DNA from: Microcaldota archaeon
Lineage (GTDB): Archaea > Micrarchaeota > Micrarchaeia > Anstonellales > Bilamarchaeaceae
Length of the DNA stretch: 5,966 nucleotides
Reading direction: 5' to 3'
Assembly (NCBI GenBank): GCA_030668565.1
Contig: DAOVFD010000063.1
Coordinates: forward strand, 1-5,966
The number at the start of each line of letters is the position of its first letter. Position 1 is the stretch's first letter. Of the stretch, positions 4,389 to 5,966 are shown piece by piece. Made by a program: the position numbers and the translations under genes. Below the pieces are notes generated by a model. It did no database searches and was not told the origin of the DNA. It saw only the letters and a program-made list of their open reading frames with translations.

Positions 4389-5459
4389 ATGGCGGAGCTT
4401 TCGGAGGTTGCGGATACAATCAAATCAAGCGAGGAGAAAATAAGGAAGCTAGCAGAGAAATTCAGGAAAAGCGATTCCCGGTCCATAAAAGGCGCACTTG
4501 ACAATGAACTTTTTCTTCCCGTAAAAACCGGAAAAATAGATTATCCGGTATGCGCGGTTGACGGCGGCCTTCTTTCAGAGAGATTTCACGGCAGCGACAT
4601 AGCCATGGGAAAAGCGGTGGCTGTTTTATTTGAATATTCCAATTCCAAACTATCCCTGTGCAAATATCTCCCCAAAAAATTTCCGCCTTCTATTCTGGAT
4701 GCAAAACTCGGTCTTGACGAGCATGAATCCCAAGTTTATTTCTCGCTTTTCAGGCTTAACATGGAGATTAAAACAGCAATGGAGGCAGTAAAGAAATTCT
4801 CACCAAAAGTGCTGCTTTTTGACGGTTCCCTTCTCCCTCTTCCAAATGATATGCCGAACAAGGAAAGCATCATCTATCCTGAATACAACAAAATCATCGC
4901 ACTTTATGCAGAGCTTTATGAAACATGCAGGGGAAACTGCAATCTTGTAGGAGTGATAAAGGATACGAGAAGCAGGAGACTTGTCAGGGAGCTTAACATC
5001 AAAGAGGAAATAGTATCAGATAGTTATTTCACGAATTTCCTTCTTAAGAAAGGGGAAAGGACGTGCATTTTCCCGTATGCAAAAGAGGATACGCCTGCAA
5101 CTTCAGAACTCAAAAAATTCGGGGAGGTTTATTGTTTTTACATTAAACCATCTGATTTTGATTTACCTTTGCGCATAGAATTCGTAAAAGACAACAACTC
5201 CGTGAAAATACCTGAAATAATAAACTCACTTTCGGCCATAAGTGAAAGCTATGCATATCCCGCCTCACTGATAGAAGCTGATTTATGCGCTGCGATGGGC
5301 CCTCTGGAAATGGAAAAGGTAAAAGGTGAACTTTCTTCATTGTTGGGCAGTTCGCTAAAGCCGTTAAGAAGAAGTTCGAGACCATTCAGGTTATACTGTG
5401 AAGGAAGTAAACTACGAACTTTCAGAAAAAAATTATGGCAATTATGTTATCTTCAATAA
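4389..5459 (+). CDS. nurA: NurA-domain 5'-3' nuclease, C-terminus probably frameshifted
   Basis: NurA is the archaeal nuclease that works with the HerA helicase and Mre11-Rad50 to resect DNA ends. The frame encodes 356 residues. Visible family features are a helical N-terminus, AVDGG with Asp58 in a metal-binding position, a helix with RLNMEIK (122-128), LLFDGSLLPLP with Asp145 (142-152), GVIKDTRSRRLV (188-199), and YPASLIEAD (290-298). The last motif carries Asp where I expect a conserved His. ATG 4389 fits a leaderless start. The final 40 or so residues look unnatural (rich in Arg, Ser, Cys and Trp) and run 62 nt into speE. From about 5342 the -1 frame reads a more plausible Lys-rich end stopping at TGA 5399-5401, so a single-base loss near 5334-5345 is likely. 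No herA is visible in the window. The intact protein would have about 337 residues. Confidence 0.78.
   Translation: MAELSEVADTIKSSEEKIRKLAEKFRKSDSRSIKGALDNELFLPVKTGKIDYPVCAVDGGLLSERFHGSDIAMGKAVAVLFEYSNSKLSLCKYLPKKFPPSILDAKLGLDEHESQVYFSLFRLNMEIKTAMEAVKKFSPKVLLFDGSLLPLPNDMPNKESIIYPEYNKIIALYAELYETCRGNCNLVGVIKDTRSRRLVRELNIKEEIVSDSYFTNFLLKKGERTCIFPYAKEDTPATSELKKFGEVYCFYIKPSDFDLPLRIEFVKDNNSVKIPEIINSLSAISESYAYPASLIEADLCAAMGPLEMEKVKGELSSLLGSSLKPLRRSSRPFRLYCEGSKLRTFRKKLWQLCYLQ
5342..5401 (+). other. Probable original 3' end of nurA in the -1 frame
   Basis: In the frame one base behind nurA, the 19 codons from 5342 read VGQFAKAVKKKFETIQVIL and end at TGA 5399-5401. This frame is open from 5330 to that stop. 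The stop overlaps the speE GTG as GTGA, a typical archaeal operon junction. I infer that this is the ancestral C-terminus, detached by a one-base deletion or a sequence error. A programmed -1 shift is less likely because no slippery heptamer is present. Confidence 0.55.
5388..5391 (+). promoter_or_regulatory. Ribosome binding site (AGGT) of speE
   Basis: AGGT is spaced 6 nt from GTG 5398, the only usable start codon after the in-frame stop at 5365-5367. It therefore fixes the speE start within the end of nurA. Confidence 0.5.
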
Positions 5460-5966
5460 GATTTATTCCAAGAAATCAGATTTCCAGCAGATAGATATAG
5501 GGGATTCTGAAGCCTTCGGACGTGTTCTTTTCCTTGACAATACCATACAGGTTGCAGAGGCGGACGAATTCATATACCATGAATCCCTGATTCATGTTCC
5601 GATGTGTATGGCCGATGCGAAAAAAGTTCTGATAATGGGTGGAGGAGACCTTTGCGCCCTTAGGGAGGCATTGAAACACCCGGTTGAAAAGGCAGTTGTT
5701 GTTGATATTGATGGGGATGTAATTGAAGCTTCAAAAAACCATCTATCTGAAATAAACAAACGAAGCTGGGAAGACCCGCGTGCGGAAATAAGGGTTGGGA
5801 ATGCACTGGACTATGTTAAGGAAACGGAAGAAAAATTCGATGTTGTTGTTTCGGACCTAACTGACCCTGGTGAAGCAGGCGACTATTTCTATTCAAAGGA
5901 ATTCTATGATTTATGCAAAAGGGTTATGACTGAAAAATCAATCCTTGTAACGCATGGCGCAGTATC
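5398..5966 (+). CDS. speE: Spermidine synthase-family aminopropyltransferase (3' end outside window)
   Basis: The family transfers aminopropyl from decarboxylated S-adenosylmethionine to putrescine, agmatine or a longer polyamine; archaeal members often use agmatine. The frame starts at GTG 5398 and shows 189 residues up to the window end without a stop. Motifs occur in family order: an N-terminal beta domain with GRVLFLDNTIQVAEADEFIY and HESLIHVP, the nucleotide-binding MGGGDLCALREALKHP, the acidic VVVDIDGDVI, EDPRAEIRVGNALDYV, and the catalytic-loop SDLTDPGEAG. Two positions differ from the common pattern: GGGDL in place of GGGDG, and DID where EID is usual. Substrate choice cannot be decided, particularly with the C-terminus missing. 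It is translationally linked to nurA by overlap, although their functions have no known connection. Confidence 0.85.
   Translation, partial: MKEVNYELSEKNYGNYVIFNKIYSKKSDFQQIDIGDSEAFGRVLFLDNTIQVAEADEFIYHESLIHVPMCMADAKKVLIMGGGDLCALREALKHPVEKAVVVDIDGDVIEASKNHLSEINKRSWEDPRAEIRVGNALDYVKETEEKFDVVVSDLTDPGEAGDYFYSKEFYDLCKRVMTEKSILVTHGAV

Noticed and set aside
5325..5348. Programmed -1 ribosomal frameshift in nurA
   Set aside because: No X-XXY-YYZ slippery heptamer or clear downstream structure is visible; a plain one-base deletion is simpler.
1..5966. CRISPR array, tRNA, insertion sequence or attachment site
   Set aside because: No regularly spaced direct repeats, no tRNA-like fold and no transposase or integrase motif were seen, and coding sequence fills nearly all of the window.

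Overview
The window is archaeal. The clearest markers are a 57-residue RpoK (archaeal RNA polymerase subunit K), a NurA-family DNA-end-processing nuclease, and a ParB-fold protein resembling the archaeal free-serine kinase SerK. Promoters also look archaeal: TATA-like boxes about 26 to 37 bp from start codons, and GGTG-type ribosome binding sites only in front of downstream genes. I cannot name the lineage from the sequence; a euryarchaeal or DPANN/Altiarchaeota-like organism would fit. All genes are ordinary cellular genes. I see no transposase, integrase, tRNA, rRNA or CRISPR array.

Layout, left to right. (1) The 3' part of a SerK-like gene (1-650) is followed 11 bp later by a class V PLP aminotransferase (662-1735); together they look like an O-phosphoserine/serine operon. 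(2) After a 68-bp gap holding a small inverted repeat and a TATA-like box, a 387-residue protein joins an N-terminal HEAT-like helical repeat, an acidic linker and a C-terminal RPA-like OB fold (1804-2967). It is followed by rpoK (2992-3165). (3) On the minus strand, a dCTP deaminase-family gene (3821-4336) is coupled by TAATG to a membrane-anchored, potentially glycosylated extracytoplasmic protein of unknown function (3162-3821). That gene converges on rpoK so tightly that both stop codons lie in one CTAG. (4) A 52-bp divergent gap (4337-4388) holds one TTTAAA core exactly midway between the dcd and nurA start codons, suggesting a bidirectional promoter making two leaderless mRNAs. (5) nurA (4389-5459) overlaps the next gene, a spermidine synthase-family aminopropyltransferase (5398-5966, cut by the window end), by 62 nt.

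The most noteworthy points are these. The 3' end of nurA looks frameshifted: another frame gives a more natural C-terminus ending in a GTGA junction with speE. The dcd/nurA promoter is geometrically symmetric. The HEAT plus OB-fold architecture next to rpoK is unusual. The pairing of a SerK-like kinase with a possible phosphoserine aminotransferase suggests a joint role. I do not see a clearly new multi-gene defence or mobile system here.
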